Positions 1 through 7,717 of a stretch of 40,161 nucleotides of DNA are shown here, in pieces. The first letter of the stretch is position 1, and each line of letters opens with the position of its first letter. This stretch comes from Stenotrophomonas pavanii (GTDB lineage: Bacteria > Pseudomonadota > Gammaproteobacteria > Xanthomonadales > Xanthomonadaceae): contig NZ_FNFQ01000016.1 of NCBI RefSeq assembly GCF_900101175.1, forward strand, positions 1 through 40,161. The letters are read 5' to 3'. The position numbers were made by a program, and so were the translations under genes. The notes under the pieces were generated by a model. That model was not told the DNA's origin. It made no database searches and worked only from the letters and a program-made list of their open reading frames with translations.

Positions 1-28
1 CCAAGGTGCCAGATCGGCAAGAGATAAG

Positions 29-47
29 ATCCACGCCATGCGTGGAT
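29..47. repeat. SMAG/REP-like palindrome
   Basis: An 8-bp stem (ATCCACGC / GCGTGGAT) with a CAT loop, preceded by a degenerate ATAAG instead of GTAG. It has the same core as the units at 9049-9067 and 28002-28020. It lies just downstream of the last gene of the lipid operon, where it could protect the 3' end of the mRNA. Confidence 0.7.
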
Positions 48-62
48 GAAAGCCCGGCGACG

Positions 63-1058
63 TCAGCCGCCGCCGCCCGCCTTCCAGTAATACCGCACCA
101 CGTGGAAGAACACCGGCGCGGCGAAGCACACCGAATCCAGCCGGTCGAGCATGCCGCCATGGCCCTCGATCATGTGCCCCCAGTCCTTGATGCCGCGATC
201 GCGCTTGATCGCCGACATCACCAGGCCGCCCCAGAACCCCATCAGGTTGATCAGCAGCGACAGGCCGAACGCCTGCAGCGGGGTGAACGGGGTGATCCAC
301 CACAACGCCGCGCCCAGCGCGCTGGCGCTCAGCACGCCGCCTACGAATCCTTCCACCGTCTTCGACGGCGACAGCTTCGGTGCGATCAGGTGCCGGCCCA
401 GCAGCTTGCCCCAGATGTACTGCAGCACGTCCGAAGACTGCACCACGATCACCAGGAAGGCGAACAGCAGCACGTTGCGCGACGGGTCATGGCCGGGCAC
501 GTGCAGGTTCAGCAGCAGCGGCACATGCGAGATGCAGAACACGCAGATCATCAGCCCCCACTGCACCTTCGCCGTGCGCTCCAGATAGTGCGTGGTATCG
601 CCGCCGATGGTCGACAGGATCGGCAGGAACAGGAACGCATAGACCGGAATCAGCAGCGTGTACATGCCATACCAGTCGATCCACACCAGGTAGTACTGCC
701 ACGGCAGCACGATGTAGAACGCGGCCAGCAGCGCGTAGTAGTCACCCGAGCGCGTCGGCGCCAGGGTGATGAATTCGCGCAGCGCGAACAGCGAAATGAC
801 CGCGAACAGTACGATCACCCCGGCACGACCGAAGAACAGCGCCAACCCGACCACGAGCGCCATCACCCACCAGGCACGGATGCGCGAGACCAGGTTGGCG
901 ATCACTGCACTGGGCCGCCCACGCTGGCGCCAGCGCAGGGTTTCGGCGACCAGCGTGGCCAGCACCAGCACCGCACCTACGCCGGCAAACAGCAGGCCGG
1001 TCTGCTGGCCGACACTCTGCGTTGCCAGATCGCCAGATACATCCAGCACGAAACTCAT
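63..1058 (-). CDS. CdsA-family phosphatidate cytidylyltransferase
   Basis: 331-aa polytopic membrane protein predicted to convert phosphatidic acid and CTP to CDP-diacylglycerol. The CdsA signature is near the C-terminus: S-A-I-K-R-D followed by the E-G-H-G-G-M-L-D-R-L-D block, with the acidic and Lys positions expected for metal and CTP binding. Many hydrophobic segments precede it. I chose the ATG at 1058 over the longer reading frame because GGAGGT lies just upstream and this ATG overlaps the stop of the acyltransferase gene in an ATGA arrangement; the upstream extension is low-complexity Ala/Gly/Arg. It is the last gene of the six-gene operon in this window. Being next to a second lipid acyltransferase and unusual fusion enzymes suggests a specialised paralogue rather than the housekeeping CdsA, but the rest of the genome is not visible. 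Family assignment is strong; in vivo substrate is inferred. Confidence 0.9.
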   Translation of the reverse strand: MSFVLDVSGDLATQSVGQQTGLLFAGVGAVLVLATLVAETLRWRQRGRPSAVIANLVSRIRAWWVMALVVGLALFFGRAGVIVLFAVISLFALREFITLAPTRSGDYYALLAAFYIVLPWQYYLVWIDWYGMYTLLIPVYAFLFLPILSTIGGDTTHYLERTAKVQWGLMICVFCISHVPLLLNLHVPGHDPSRNVLLFAFLVIVVQSSDVLQYIWGKLLGRHLIAPKLSPSKTVEGFVGGVLSASALGAALWWITPFTPLQAFGLSLLINLMGFWGGLVMSAIKRDRGIKDWGHMIEGHGGMLDRLDSVCFAAPVFFHVVRYYWKAGGGG

Positions 1059-1684
1059 GCACGACCTCCATTCGGCGCCAGGTCCAGCAGCGCCTGCCTG
1101 CTGCGGGCCAGGAATGCGGCCTTGTCCTCGTCGGCCTGCAGCCGCAGCGGCGTGCCGAAGGTGGCCGTGCACAGCAGCGGCAGCGGCAGGAACCGGCCCT
1201 TGGGCATCACCCGCTTCAGGTTGTCGATCCACACCGGCACGAACTCCAGCTCCGGCCGTTGCCGCGCCAGGTGGTAGATGCCGCTCTTGAACGGCAGCAG
1301 TGGTTCATCGCCCACGTTGCGGGTGCCCTCCGGAAACAGGATCAGCGAGCAGTCTTCGTCCACCGCGTCACGCAGCGCCTGGAGTGGATCCTGCTGGCGA
1401 TGGCCGGCCTCGCGCTCGACCAGCACGCCGTGGAACACCGCATCGATCAGGTAGCGGCGCAGGCCGTCGCGCTGCCAGTACTCGGCAGCAGCCACCGGGC
1501 GCACCTGGCGCCGCAACGCCGGTGGCATCGACGACCAGATCAGCACGAAATCACCATGGCTGGCGTGGTTGCCGTAGTACACGCGGCGCTCGCTGGACGG
1601 CGCACAGCCGATCCACAGGGCGCGTGCCCCGGTCACTACATGGATCGCGCCACTGCAGGCGCGTGCAATCAGTTCGGCGAACAT
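1055..1684 (-). CDS. PlsC-family 1-acylglycerol-3-phosphate acyltransferase
   Basis: 209-aa protein of the LPLAT/PlsC family, which acylates lysophosphatidic acid to phosphatidic acid at the inner membrane. The catalytic NHxSxxD block is seen at about residues 39-45 (His40, Asp45) and the substrate-binding FPEGTR block at 117-122, spaced normally. The N-terminus has one hydrophobic stretch. The ATG at 1684 is preferred to an upstream start because the longer frame adds only a basic, non-hydrophobic segment. The gene is 13 nt downstream of the small membrane protein gene and overlaps the CdsA homologue by 4 nt, so the two are probably translationally coupled: the product of this enzyme is the substrate of the next. 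It could also acylate another lysophospholipid; the motifs do not distinguish. Confidence 0.88.
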   Translation of the reverse strand: MFAELIARACSGAIHVVTGARALWIGCAPSSERRVYYGNHASHGDFVLIWSSMPPALRRQVRPVAAAEYWQRDGLRRYLIDAVFHGVLVEREAGHRQQDPLQALRDAVDEDCSLILFPEGTRNVGDEPLLPFKSGIYHLARQRPELEFVPVWIDNLKRVMPKGRFLPLPLLCTATFGTPLRLQADEDKAAFLARSRQALLDLAPNGGRA

Positions 1685-1697
1685 CGGCCCCTCCGGT

Positions 1698-2135
1698 TCA
1701 CGTCTGCGGCCACAACACGGCAATTAGCAGCAGTGCAAACTGCACGGCCGTCAGCAGGCACTGCCGCAACAGCAGGCGGCGCATGCCGGCCCAGCGCAGG
1801 TCCCACCCGCGCAGCGGCGCGTCGGGCGGTGCGCGGCGCAGGCCACTGTCGTGCAGCAGCTGGTCGGTACGGCGCGCAGCGGCTTCGCCGTCCAGGCCCT
1901 CATCGCGCAGCAGTTGCAGCAGGCCGGCGTCCAGCCCGACCCGCCATGCGTGGTAGGCCTGTGCGATGCCCGCGGCAATGCTGAGCAGCAACAGGCCGGC
2001 GGCGATCATCGCCAGCCCGGGTTCGACGCCCAGCAGCAGCAACGCTGCCAGCAGCAGCCCCAGCGACAGCGATGCCGGCCAGCGTCCCTGGCGCAGCAAC
2101 AGCTGCATGGTCGCCAGATCGGGCACCGGGCTCAT
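1698..2135 (-). CDS. small membrane protein of unknown function in lipid operon
   Basis: 145-aa protein that I do not recognise. It has two closely spaced hydrophobic segments in the N-terminal half (about residues 22-52), a charged, soluble-looking middle with Arg and Asp, and a third hydrophobic segment at the C-terminus. No catalytic motif is visible. The ATG at 2135 overlaps the stop of the PAP2-phosphatase gene (ATGA), which supports the start and implies coupled translation. Position between the phosphatase and acyltransferase genes suggests an accessory or scaffold subunit for a membrane lipid pathway. That is inference from context only. Confidence 0.75.
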   Translation of the reverse strand: MSPVPDLATMQLLLRQGRWPASLSLGLLLAALLLLGVEPGLAMIAAGLLLLSIAAGIAQAYHAWRVGLDAGLLQLLRDEGLDGEAAARRTDQLLHDSGLRRAPPDAPLRGWDLRWAGMRRLLLRQCLLTAVQFALLLIAVLWPQT

Positions 2136-3463
2136 GCGCCGGCCCCCGCCGCAGCAGCAATGGCGCGCAGATGTGCCGGGCCCAGCACGATGCCGGGGCG
2201 TGCAGCGCGCACGATCGCCACCGCCGCTTCGGCGTCGGCGGCACGCCCACTGCGCAGCAGCCAGGCGGCAACACCGGCGGCACTGCGTGAGTAACCCAAT
2301 GCGCAGCACACCAGCAGCGGCCCCTGTACCCGCAGTCGCTCAATGGCCTCGGCCGCCTCGCGCAACTGGTGCGGCGTGGGTACCACCAGGTCCAGCATCG
2401 GCACGCTGGCATACGCCGCGCCCGGCGCGCGGCAGGACAGCTCGGCACAGGCATCGACCACGCCCACCAGCGGTGCTGGCAACGCCGCGCAGGGAATGCG
2501 CCCCAGCCACACGCCATCCGTCACCGGCACCGGCTGCGGCGCACGCCGCGTCCACAACCGCGAATTGATCCAGGCCGCGCCCAGGTACGGCGCCAGCAGC
2601 CAGCGTGCCGCCATGCTCAGGCGGCCATCGGCGCGCTTCTGGAACACCGCCGTACCGAGCCCGGCATAGGCCAGCGCCACCAGCAGCAGCGACACCACCG
2701 GCCACAGCAGCCACAACGCCATGCCGCGCAGCAGGACCACAGGCACCAGCAGCACGGCGGCGCCCAGCAGGTACAGCACCGCCCATCGCCAACGTCTGCC
2801 ATCCCGCACGGTGCGCCAGGCCCGCAACGGTGGCGTGCCCTGCTCCGGCCACAGCCACACGCACAGCCAGCCGGCCAGCAGGCCGGTCGGGATATCGATG
2901 AAATGATGCTGGAACGTGGTCAGCACCGAAACGCCGATCAGCAGCGCCCACACGTGCAGCACCCAGCGCCACACGCCGTGCAGGTACTGCGCGAACTTCA
3001 CCCACAGCACGATCAACAGCACGATGTGCAGCGACGGTGCCTGGTTGAACGGCTTGTCGAAGCCCAGCAGCACATCGAACAGCCAGCCGAACACACCGCC
3101 GATCTCCGGTCGTTCGAAGCTGAAGCGCAGCGGCCACAGCAGGAAGCAGCTCACGGCGATCAGCTGCGCACTGAACAGCCGCAGCGCGTGCCGGTCCAGC
3201 TCCAGGCGTTGCCGGCACAGGAAGAACGAGATCACGTAGAACAGGTCGATCGACCAGTACGGCACGATCGTCCACGGTACGAACGGAATGTGGGTTTCCC
3301 AGGCGAACGCCATGACCGGCAGGGTGGCGTGGCGGCCGGCCATCCAGTTGGCGAAGCCATAGCTGGCGAAGAAGAACGGACCCAGCAACGCCAGCCACAA
3401 CAGGGCGCGCCGCCAAGGGCGCCCTTCTGCGGCCAGTGGGGATGCGGCGAGCGTCGCCATCAC
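2132..3463 (-). CDS. PAP2 phosphatase-dual-specificity phosphatase fusion
   Basis: 443-aa two-domain membrane protein. The N-terminal two-thirds is a polytopic PAP2 domain: a Pro-Ser-Leu-His motif at about 143-146 and a His-His-Phe-Ile-Asp motif at 186-190 match the second and third phosphatase motifs of the lipid-phosphatase/Aur1-like PAP2 group. The C-terminal domain (about 310-443) is a dual-specificity/tyrosine-phosphatase-like fold with the CX5R P-loop at Cys387-Arg393 followed by Ser. The usual His before the catalytic Cys is Cys386 here. It probably removes phosphate from lipid phosphates at the membrane, possibly in two steps. The start is either GTG at 3463 (4-nt GTGA overlap with the upstream stop) or ATG at 3460; both fit, and no clear SD decides. 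Third gene of the operon. The substrate is unknown. Confidence 0.88.
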   Translation of the reverse strand: MMATLAASPLAAEGRPWRRALLWLALLGPFFFASYGFANWMAGRHATLPVMAFAWETHIPFVPWTIVPYWSIDLFYVISFFLCRQRLELDRHALRLFSAQLIAVSCFLLWPLRFSFERPEIGGVFGWLFDVLLGFDKPFNQAPSLHIVLLIVLWVKFAQYLHGVWRWVLHVWALLIGVSVLTTFQHHFIDIPTGLLAGWLCVWLWPEQGTPPLRAWRTVRDGRRWRWAVLYLLGAAVLLVPVVLLRGMALWLLWPVVSLLLVALAYAGLGTAVFQKRADGRLSMAARWLLAPYLGAAWINSRLWTRRAPQPVPVTDGVWLGRIPCAALPAPLVGVVDACAELSCRAPGAAYASVPMLDLVVPTPHQLREAAEAIERLRVQGPLLVCCALGYSRSAAGVAAWLLRSGRAADAEAAVAIVRAARPGIVLGPAHLRAIAAAAGAGA

Positions 3464-5211
3464 GCGGTCCGGCGCGCCAGCGACACGGTGAAGATGCCGA
3501 AGTCGTCGATACGCTGCGCCACCTTCTCGAACCCGGCCAGGCGCACCAGCTCATCCATCTCCTGCTGGGTACGGCGGCGCATCACCCACGCTGCGCCACC
3601 GCGGTGGCTGGTCAACGCACGGGCGATGAATTCCAGCTGCGGGTGCCAGGGCTGGCCGGTATAGGCCAGGTAGCCGCCCACCGGAACGGTCGCGGCGATG
3701 CCCATCAGCGAGCGCAGCACAGCGTCGTTGTCAGGGAACAGTTCGTACAGGCCCGAGACCACCGCCAGCGTCGGCGCCGGATCGACCCTCGCCAGCTGTG
3801 CCGGATCGAACGCATCGCCCTGCTCGAAGCGCGCGATATCGGCCGCGCCCAGGCGCTCGATCAACGCCTGGCCCTGGGCCACGTTCAGATCGCTGAAGTC
3901 GCGCAGCACGATGCGGTCGGCGCGCTGCTCGCCCTGGCCCAGCGCTTCGAGCACATAGCGTCCATGGCCGGCGGCGACGTCCAGCACGCGCACCGGCGTG
4001 CCTTGCCCGCGCAGGCGCTGTGCAGCGTCGCGCAGCAGTTCCTGCAGGTGCTGGCCACGCACGCGAATGCCCCGCCAGCCGATCGCATCCAGGTAGTTGC
4101 GGTCGATCATCCGCCCCAACGGGCCCTTGCCGCGTGCTTCGTCGCGGTAGATGTAATCCAGCGTGCTACCCGAATCGAAACCGGTCTGCAGGCCCAGCGC
4201 GATGCCTTCGGACAACCGGCCACCGAAGCGCAGGCCACCGCGCACCACGCGCCAGCGCAGGTCGGCCAGGCTGTTGCGCTCCGGCGGCCAGGCCAGGATC
4301 TCGGACTCTTCGAAGGTCGGCCCGTGGCAGTGCGCATCGCGCCGTGACAGCTCGCGCAACGGTTCGGCGAAACGCGCCTGGATGAAGCTGCGGATGCGCG
4401 CCAGTGCCGGTGCGCGATCGCGTTCACCCAGCGTGTCGTGGAAGAAGCCCGGCAGGTGCACGCGCTCCTTGATCGGGCTGGACAGGCGCTCGTAGAAGCG
4501 GTCCTGCGGGCCGCGATGCACCACGAAGTCGGAACCGGACACCAGCAGCTGCACCGGCACGCTGATGGCCTGCGCATCGGCGACGATGCGGTCAGCCGCT
4601 TCGTACAGGCCCAGCAGCACGCGCACTGAGATCGGCCGGGTGATCAGCGGGTCGGTGCGATAGCTTTCCACCCGCGCCGGATCATGGGTCAGCCACTGCG
4701 GCTTGACGTAGCTGTTGACGAAGAAGTTGCCGCGCAGCTTCTGCATCAAGGCCAGGCCCGGGCGCGCGAACGGTACGTACAGCTTCACCTTGAACGCCGG
4801 CGAGGCCATCACCAGCGCGCGCAGGCGTGGGGCGTAGTCGTGCACCCAGGTCGCGGCGACCACCGCGCCCACGCTCTGCGCGATCACCACGATGTCTTCC
4901 ACCGCGATACCGTGCTCGGCGCCGATGTGCGCGATGAAGCTGTCCAGGTCGCGCACCAGCGCCGGGAAGCCCGGTGCATCGCCACGCGCGCCCGGCGAGC
5001 GGCCATTGCCGCGTGCATCCCAGGCGAAGAAGGCGGTGTCGGGCAGGTCCAGCTCATCGACCAGGTGGGTGACCCGGCCGGAGTGCTCATGGCCGCGGTG
5101 CAGCAGCACGATGGCCCGGGTGGCCGGCGTTGCGGTGGAGCCCGCCCAGTACCGGTAGAACAGCGGTACCTGGTCGAAGCTGTGGAATTCCCGTTCCTGC
5201 GCCTGACGCAT
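3460..5211 (-). CDS. bifunctional alpha/beta-hydrolase-SAM methyltransferase
   Basis: 583-aa fusion. Residues 1-290 are an alpha/beta hydrolase of the monoacylglycerol-lipase/lysophospholipase type: a His-Arg-Gly-x-Glu-His-Ser-Gly-Arg block at 38-46, nucleophile Ser113 in A-Q-S-V-G (the first Gly of the GxSxG elbow is Ala or Gln here), Asp228 in SGSD and His258 as the other triad members. Residues 370-583 are a Rossmann methyltransferase with the SAM-binding V-L-D-V-A-A-G-H-G motif at 409-417. The protein is soluble or peripheral, with no signal peptide. ATG at 5211 has a good AGGAG 7 nt upstream. It sits 34 nt after the CDP-alcohol transferase gene and overlaps the PAP2 fusion gene. A role in deacylating and methylating a lipid or head group is plausible but inferred. 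Confidence 0.88.
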   Translation of the reverse strand: MRQAQEREFHSFDQVPLFYRYWAGSTATPATRAIVLLHRGHEHSGRVTHLVDELDLPDTAFFAWDARGNGRSPGARGDAPGFPALVRDLDSFIAHIGAEHGIAVEDIVVIAQSVGAVVAATWVHDYAPRLRALVMASPAFKVKLYVPFARPGLALMQKLRGNFFVNSYVKPQWLTHDPARVESYRTDPLITRPISVRVLLGLYEAADRIVADAQAISVPVQLLVSGSDFVVHRGPQDRFYERLSSPIKERVHLPGFFHDTLGERDRAPALARIRSFIQARFAEPLRELSRRDAHCHGPTFEESEILAWPPERNSLADLRWRVVRGGLRFGGRLSEGIALGLQTGFDSGSTLDYIYRDEARGKGPLGRMIDRNYLDAIGWRGIRVRGQHLQELLRDAAQRLRGQGTPVRVLDVAAGHGRYVLEALGQGEQRADRIVLRDFSDLNVAQGQALIERLGAADIARFEQGDAFDPAQLARVDPAPTLAVVSGLYELFPDNDAVLRSLMGIAATVPVGGYLAYTGQPWHPQLEFIARALTSHRGGAAWVMRRRTQQEMDELVRLAGFEKVAQRIDDFGIFTVSLARRTA

Positions 5212-5245
5212 GCAATCTCCTGATTGTCTTTTTGTATCTGCTTGA

Positions 5246-5863
5246 TTAATTCGGCGAAACCGCCGCTTCCCGCAGTCCGCGACGGACGCGGTTGATCATC
5301 GTCAGCACGCACAGCACCGCCAGGGCCGCAGCCACGCCGGTGACCGTCGTCGCGCCAACCCACTCGAACGCCAGCAGCAGGCCCAGCACACCGATCACGA
5401 AGGCGCGGTCGCTCTTGCCCATCGGGCCGTCATAGCGACGGCTGGCACCGACCATCAGCCCCAGCACACCGGCGTACTCGCTCAGCGCCGCCGCCCAGGC
5501 CAGCAGCCACAGCGCCTCGGTGCGCACGCCCGGCACGCTGAGCAGGCTCAGGTACAGCGCCGCGTCGGCAATCACATCGCACAGCTCGTTCAGATAGGCG
5601 CCCAGCCGCGACTGCTGGCCGAACTCGCGGGCCAGCATGCCGTCCACGGCGTTGAGCGCCATGCGCAGCAGCATCCACAGCGGCAGCAGCAGGTACAGCA
5701 GGGGCTGGGCCGGCGCGCAGCACCATACGGCGGCGGCCACCAGCAGCGAGACCACGGCGGCGGCCACGGTCACCGCGTTGGCGGTGATCCCCATGCGGTA
5801 CAGGCCGCGTACGGCCGGACGCAACAGGTCCTGAAAACGTCCTTTCAATGCATAGATCGACAC
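5246..5863 (-). CDS. CDP-alcohol phosphatidyltransferase family protein with altered motif
   Basis: 205-aa polytopic membrane protein of the family that replaces CMP of CDP-diacylglycerol with an alcohol (PgsA, PssA, PIS-like). The family motif Dx2DGx2ARx8Gx3Dx3D is present at residues 71-96, but the first and third Asp are Asn (Asn71, Asp74, Gly75, Ala78, Arg79, Gly88, Asn92, Asp96). Both changes were checked in the nucleotide sequence. In the family these Asp residues bind divalent metal, so metal handling or chemistry may differ, or the protein may be non-catalytic. The start is GTG at 5863; there is no well-placed SD, so it is less certain, but the conserved N-terminal amphipathic segment needs a start here. 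First gene of the operon and divergent from purH. Confidence 0.85.
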   Translation of the reverse strand: MSIYALKGRFQDLLRPAVRGLYRMGITANAVTVAAAVVSLLVAAAVWCCAPAQPLLYLLLPLWMLLRMALNAVDGMLAREFGQQSRLGAYLNELCDVIADAALYLSLLSVPGVRTEALWLLAWAAALSEYAGVLGLMVGASRRYDGPMGKSDRAFVIGVLGLLLAFEWVGATTVTGVAAALAVLCVLTMINRVRRGLREAAVSPN

Positions 5864-5906
5864 GATCCGAACCCGCTGATCCTTGGCAGTTCCGGCACAG
5901 CCTACC

Positions 5907-5930
5907 CGATTGGGGCAGCGCGCCCCATCG
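5907..5930. other. inverted repeat between divergent lipid operon and purH
   Basis: CGATTGGGGC, a 5-nt spacer, then GCCCCATCG: a near-perfect dyad with one bulged base. It lies about 45 nt upstream of the first lipid gene and 140 nt upstream of purH, so it is placed as an operator for either. It does not resemble the E. coli PurR box. Confidence 0.35.
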
Positions 5931-6035
5931 AATTGCTTGCGGACCGCCCCCCGGCCAGGCGGTGCTGAAGCGGCCAGAGGGCCATCGGTGCGGGTCGATT
6001 TTCCTTATCAGCGCCCGCCACCGGCCCCCACCGCC

Positions 6036-6041
6036 TACAAT
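6036..6041 (+). promoter_or_regulatory. putative -10 element of purH
   Basis: TACAAT (five of six to TATAAT) lies 31 nt upstream of the purH ATG. No convincing -35 is seen at 16-18 nt. A start near 6048 would give a leader of about 25 nt. Confidence 0.45.
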
Positions 6042-6072
6042 ATCGGCCCCGCTCCGCTGCCGATTCTGTCCC

Positions 6073-7656
6073 ATGACTGCTGATCTGTTGCCCGTCCGCC
6101 GGGCCCTCCTCTCCGTTTCCGACAAGACCGGTCTGGTCGAGCTGGCCACTGCGCTGGCGGCACGCGGCGTGGAGCTGCTGTCCACCGGCGGCACCGCCAA
6201 GGCGATCCGCGATGCGGGCCTGGCCGTGAAGGACGTGGCCGAGGTCACCGGTTTCCCGGAAATGATGGACGGCCGGGTCAAGACCCTGCACCCGATGGTG
6301 CACGGCGGCCTGCTGGGCCGTTCGGGCCTGGATGACGCGGTGATGGCCGAACACGGCATCGGTGCCATCGACCTGCTGGTGCTGAACCTGTACCCGTTCG
6401 AATCGGTCACCGCCAAGGCCGACTGCACCCTGGCCGACGCGGTCGAGAACATCGACATCGGCGGCCCGGCGATGCTGCGCTCGGCGGCCAAGAACTTCGC
6501 CCGCGTGGCAGTGGCCACCGACCCGTCGCAGTACGCCGAGCTGCTGGCCTCGCTGGAGGCCAACAACGGCCAGCTGACGGCTGCCACCCGCTTCGCATTC
6601 TCGGTGGCCGCGTTCAACCGCGTCGCCCAGTACGACGCCGCGATCAGCAACTACCTGTCGGCAGTCACCGCCACCGACGCGGCCGTGCCGGCCCGTGCCG
6701 AGTACCCGGCGCAGATGAACTCCACCTTCGTGAAGGTGATGGACCTGCGCTACGGCGAGAACCCGCACCAGAGCGGCGCCTTCTACCGCGACCTGTACCC
6801 GGTGCCGGGTACGCTGGCCACCTTCCAGCAGCTGCAGGGCAAGGAGCTGAGCTACAACAACCTGGCCGATGCCGATGCGGCGTGGGAATGCGTGCGCCAG
6901 TTCGATGCGCCGGCCTGCGTCATCGTCAAGCACGCCAACCCGTGCGGCGTGGCCGTCGGTGCCGGCAACGGCGATGCCTACGAGCTGGCCTACGCCACCG
7001 ACCCGACCAGCGCCTTCGGCGGCATCATCGCCTTCAACAAGCCGCTGGACGCGGCCACCGCCAAGGTGATCCTCGACCGCCAGTTCGTCGAAGTGCTGAT
7101 CGCACCGGACTACGAGCCGGCCGCGCTGGAATACGCGCAGAAGAAGGCCAACGTGCGCGTGCTGCGCATCCCGCACGGCGACGGCCTGAACAACTTCGAC
7201 AGCAAGCGCGTCGGCTCGGGCCTGCTGCTGCAGTCGTCGGACAACCGTGGCATGACCCGCGACGAACTGAAGGTGGTCAGCAAGCTGGCGCCGACCGACA
7301 GGCAGTTCACCGACCTGCTGTTCGCCTGGAAGGTGGCCAAGTTCGTCAAGTCCAACGCGATCGTCTATGCCAAGGACAACCGCACCATCGGTGTCGGCGC
7401 CGGCCAGATGAGCCGCGTGTACTCGGCCCGCATCGCCGGCATCAAGGCCGCCGATGCGAACCTGGTGGTCGAGGGCTCGGTGATGGCTTCCGATGCGTTC
7501 TTCCCGTTCCGCGACGGCATCGATGCCGCCGCTGCCGCCGGCATCAAGGCGGTCATCCAGCCGGGCGGTTCGATGCGCGATGCCGAAGTGATCGCCGCCG
7601 CCGACGAACATGGCCTGGCCATGGTGTTCACCGGCGTGCGCCACTTCCGCCACTGA
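6073..7656 (+). CDS. purH: bifunctional AICAR formyltransferase/IMP cyclohydrolase
   Basis: 527-aa cytoplasmic enzyme for the last two steps of de novo IMP synthesis: formylation of AICAR by 10-formyl-THF, then ring closure of FAICAR to IMP. The N-terminal MGS-like cyclohydrolase domain (about 1-200) starts with the typical RRALLSVSDKTG segment and a GGTAK loop. The formyltransferase domain carries the catalytic Lys-His pair in the KHANPCG motif at about residues 286-292. Length matches E. coli PurH (529 aa). The frame is open for 75 more codons upstream, but the ATG at 6073 starts exactly at the conserved N-terminus. purD follows after 61 nt, with an intrinsic terminator in the gap. Assignment is secure. 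Confidence 0.98.
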   Translation: MTADLLPVRRALLSVSDKTGLVELATALAARGVELLSTGGTAKAIRDAGLAVKDVAEVTGFPEMMDGRVKTLHPMVHGGLLGRSGLDDAVMAEHGIGAIDLLVLNLYPFESVTAKADCTLADAVENIDIGGPAMLRSAAKNFARVAVATDPSQYAELLASLEANNGQLTAATRFAFSVAAFNRVAQYDAAISNYLSAVTATDAAVPARAEYPAQMNSTFVKVMDLRYGENPHQSGAFYRDLYPVPGTLATFQQLQGKELSYNNLADADAAWECVRQFDAPACVIVKHANPCGVAVGAGNGDAYELAYATDPTSAFGGIIAFNKPLDAATAKVILDRQFVEVLIAPDYEPAALEYAQKKANVRVLRIPHGDGLNNFDSKRVGSGLLLQSSDNRGMTRDELKVVSKLAPTDRQFTDLLFAWKVAKFVKSNAIVYAKDNRTIGVGAGQMSRVYSARIAGIKAADANLVVEGSVMASDAFFPFRDGIDAAAAAGIKAVIQPGGSMRDAEVIAAADEHGLAMVFTGVRHFRH

Positions 7657-7668
7657 TCCGCATCACGA

Positions 7669-7695
7669 AGCCGGGCTCTGCCCGGCTTTTCTCTT
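7669..7695 (+). terminator. intrinsic terminator between purH and purD
   Basis: Perfect 8-bp stem AGCCGGGC / GCCCGGCT with a TCT loop, followed by TTTCTCTT. It lies directly after the purH stop and 23 nt before the purD start, so it would reduce or control read-through into purD. Confidence 0.8.
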
Positions 7696-7717
7696 CCGTA
7701 CCCGAGAACCCTGTCCC

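Noticed and set aside
5902..7653. Long minus-strand ORF of 583 codons opposite purH
   Set aside because: It is a shadow of purH: His/Gln/Gly/Val-rich, no recognisable domain, and it exactly mirrors the codon pattern of the opposite strand.
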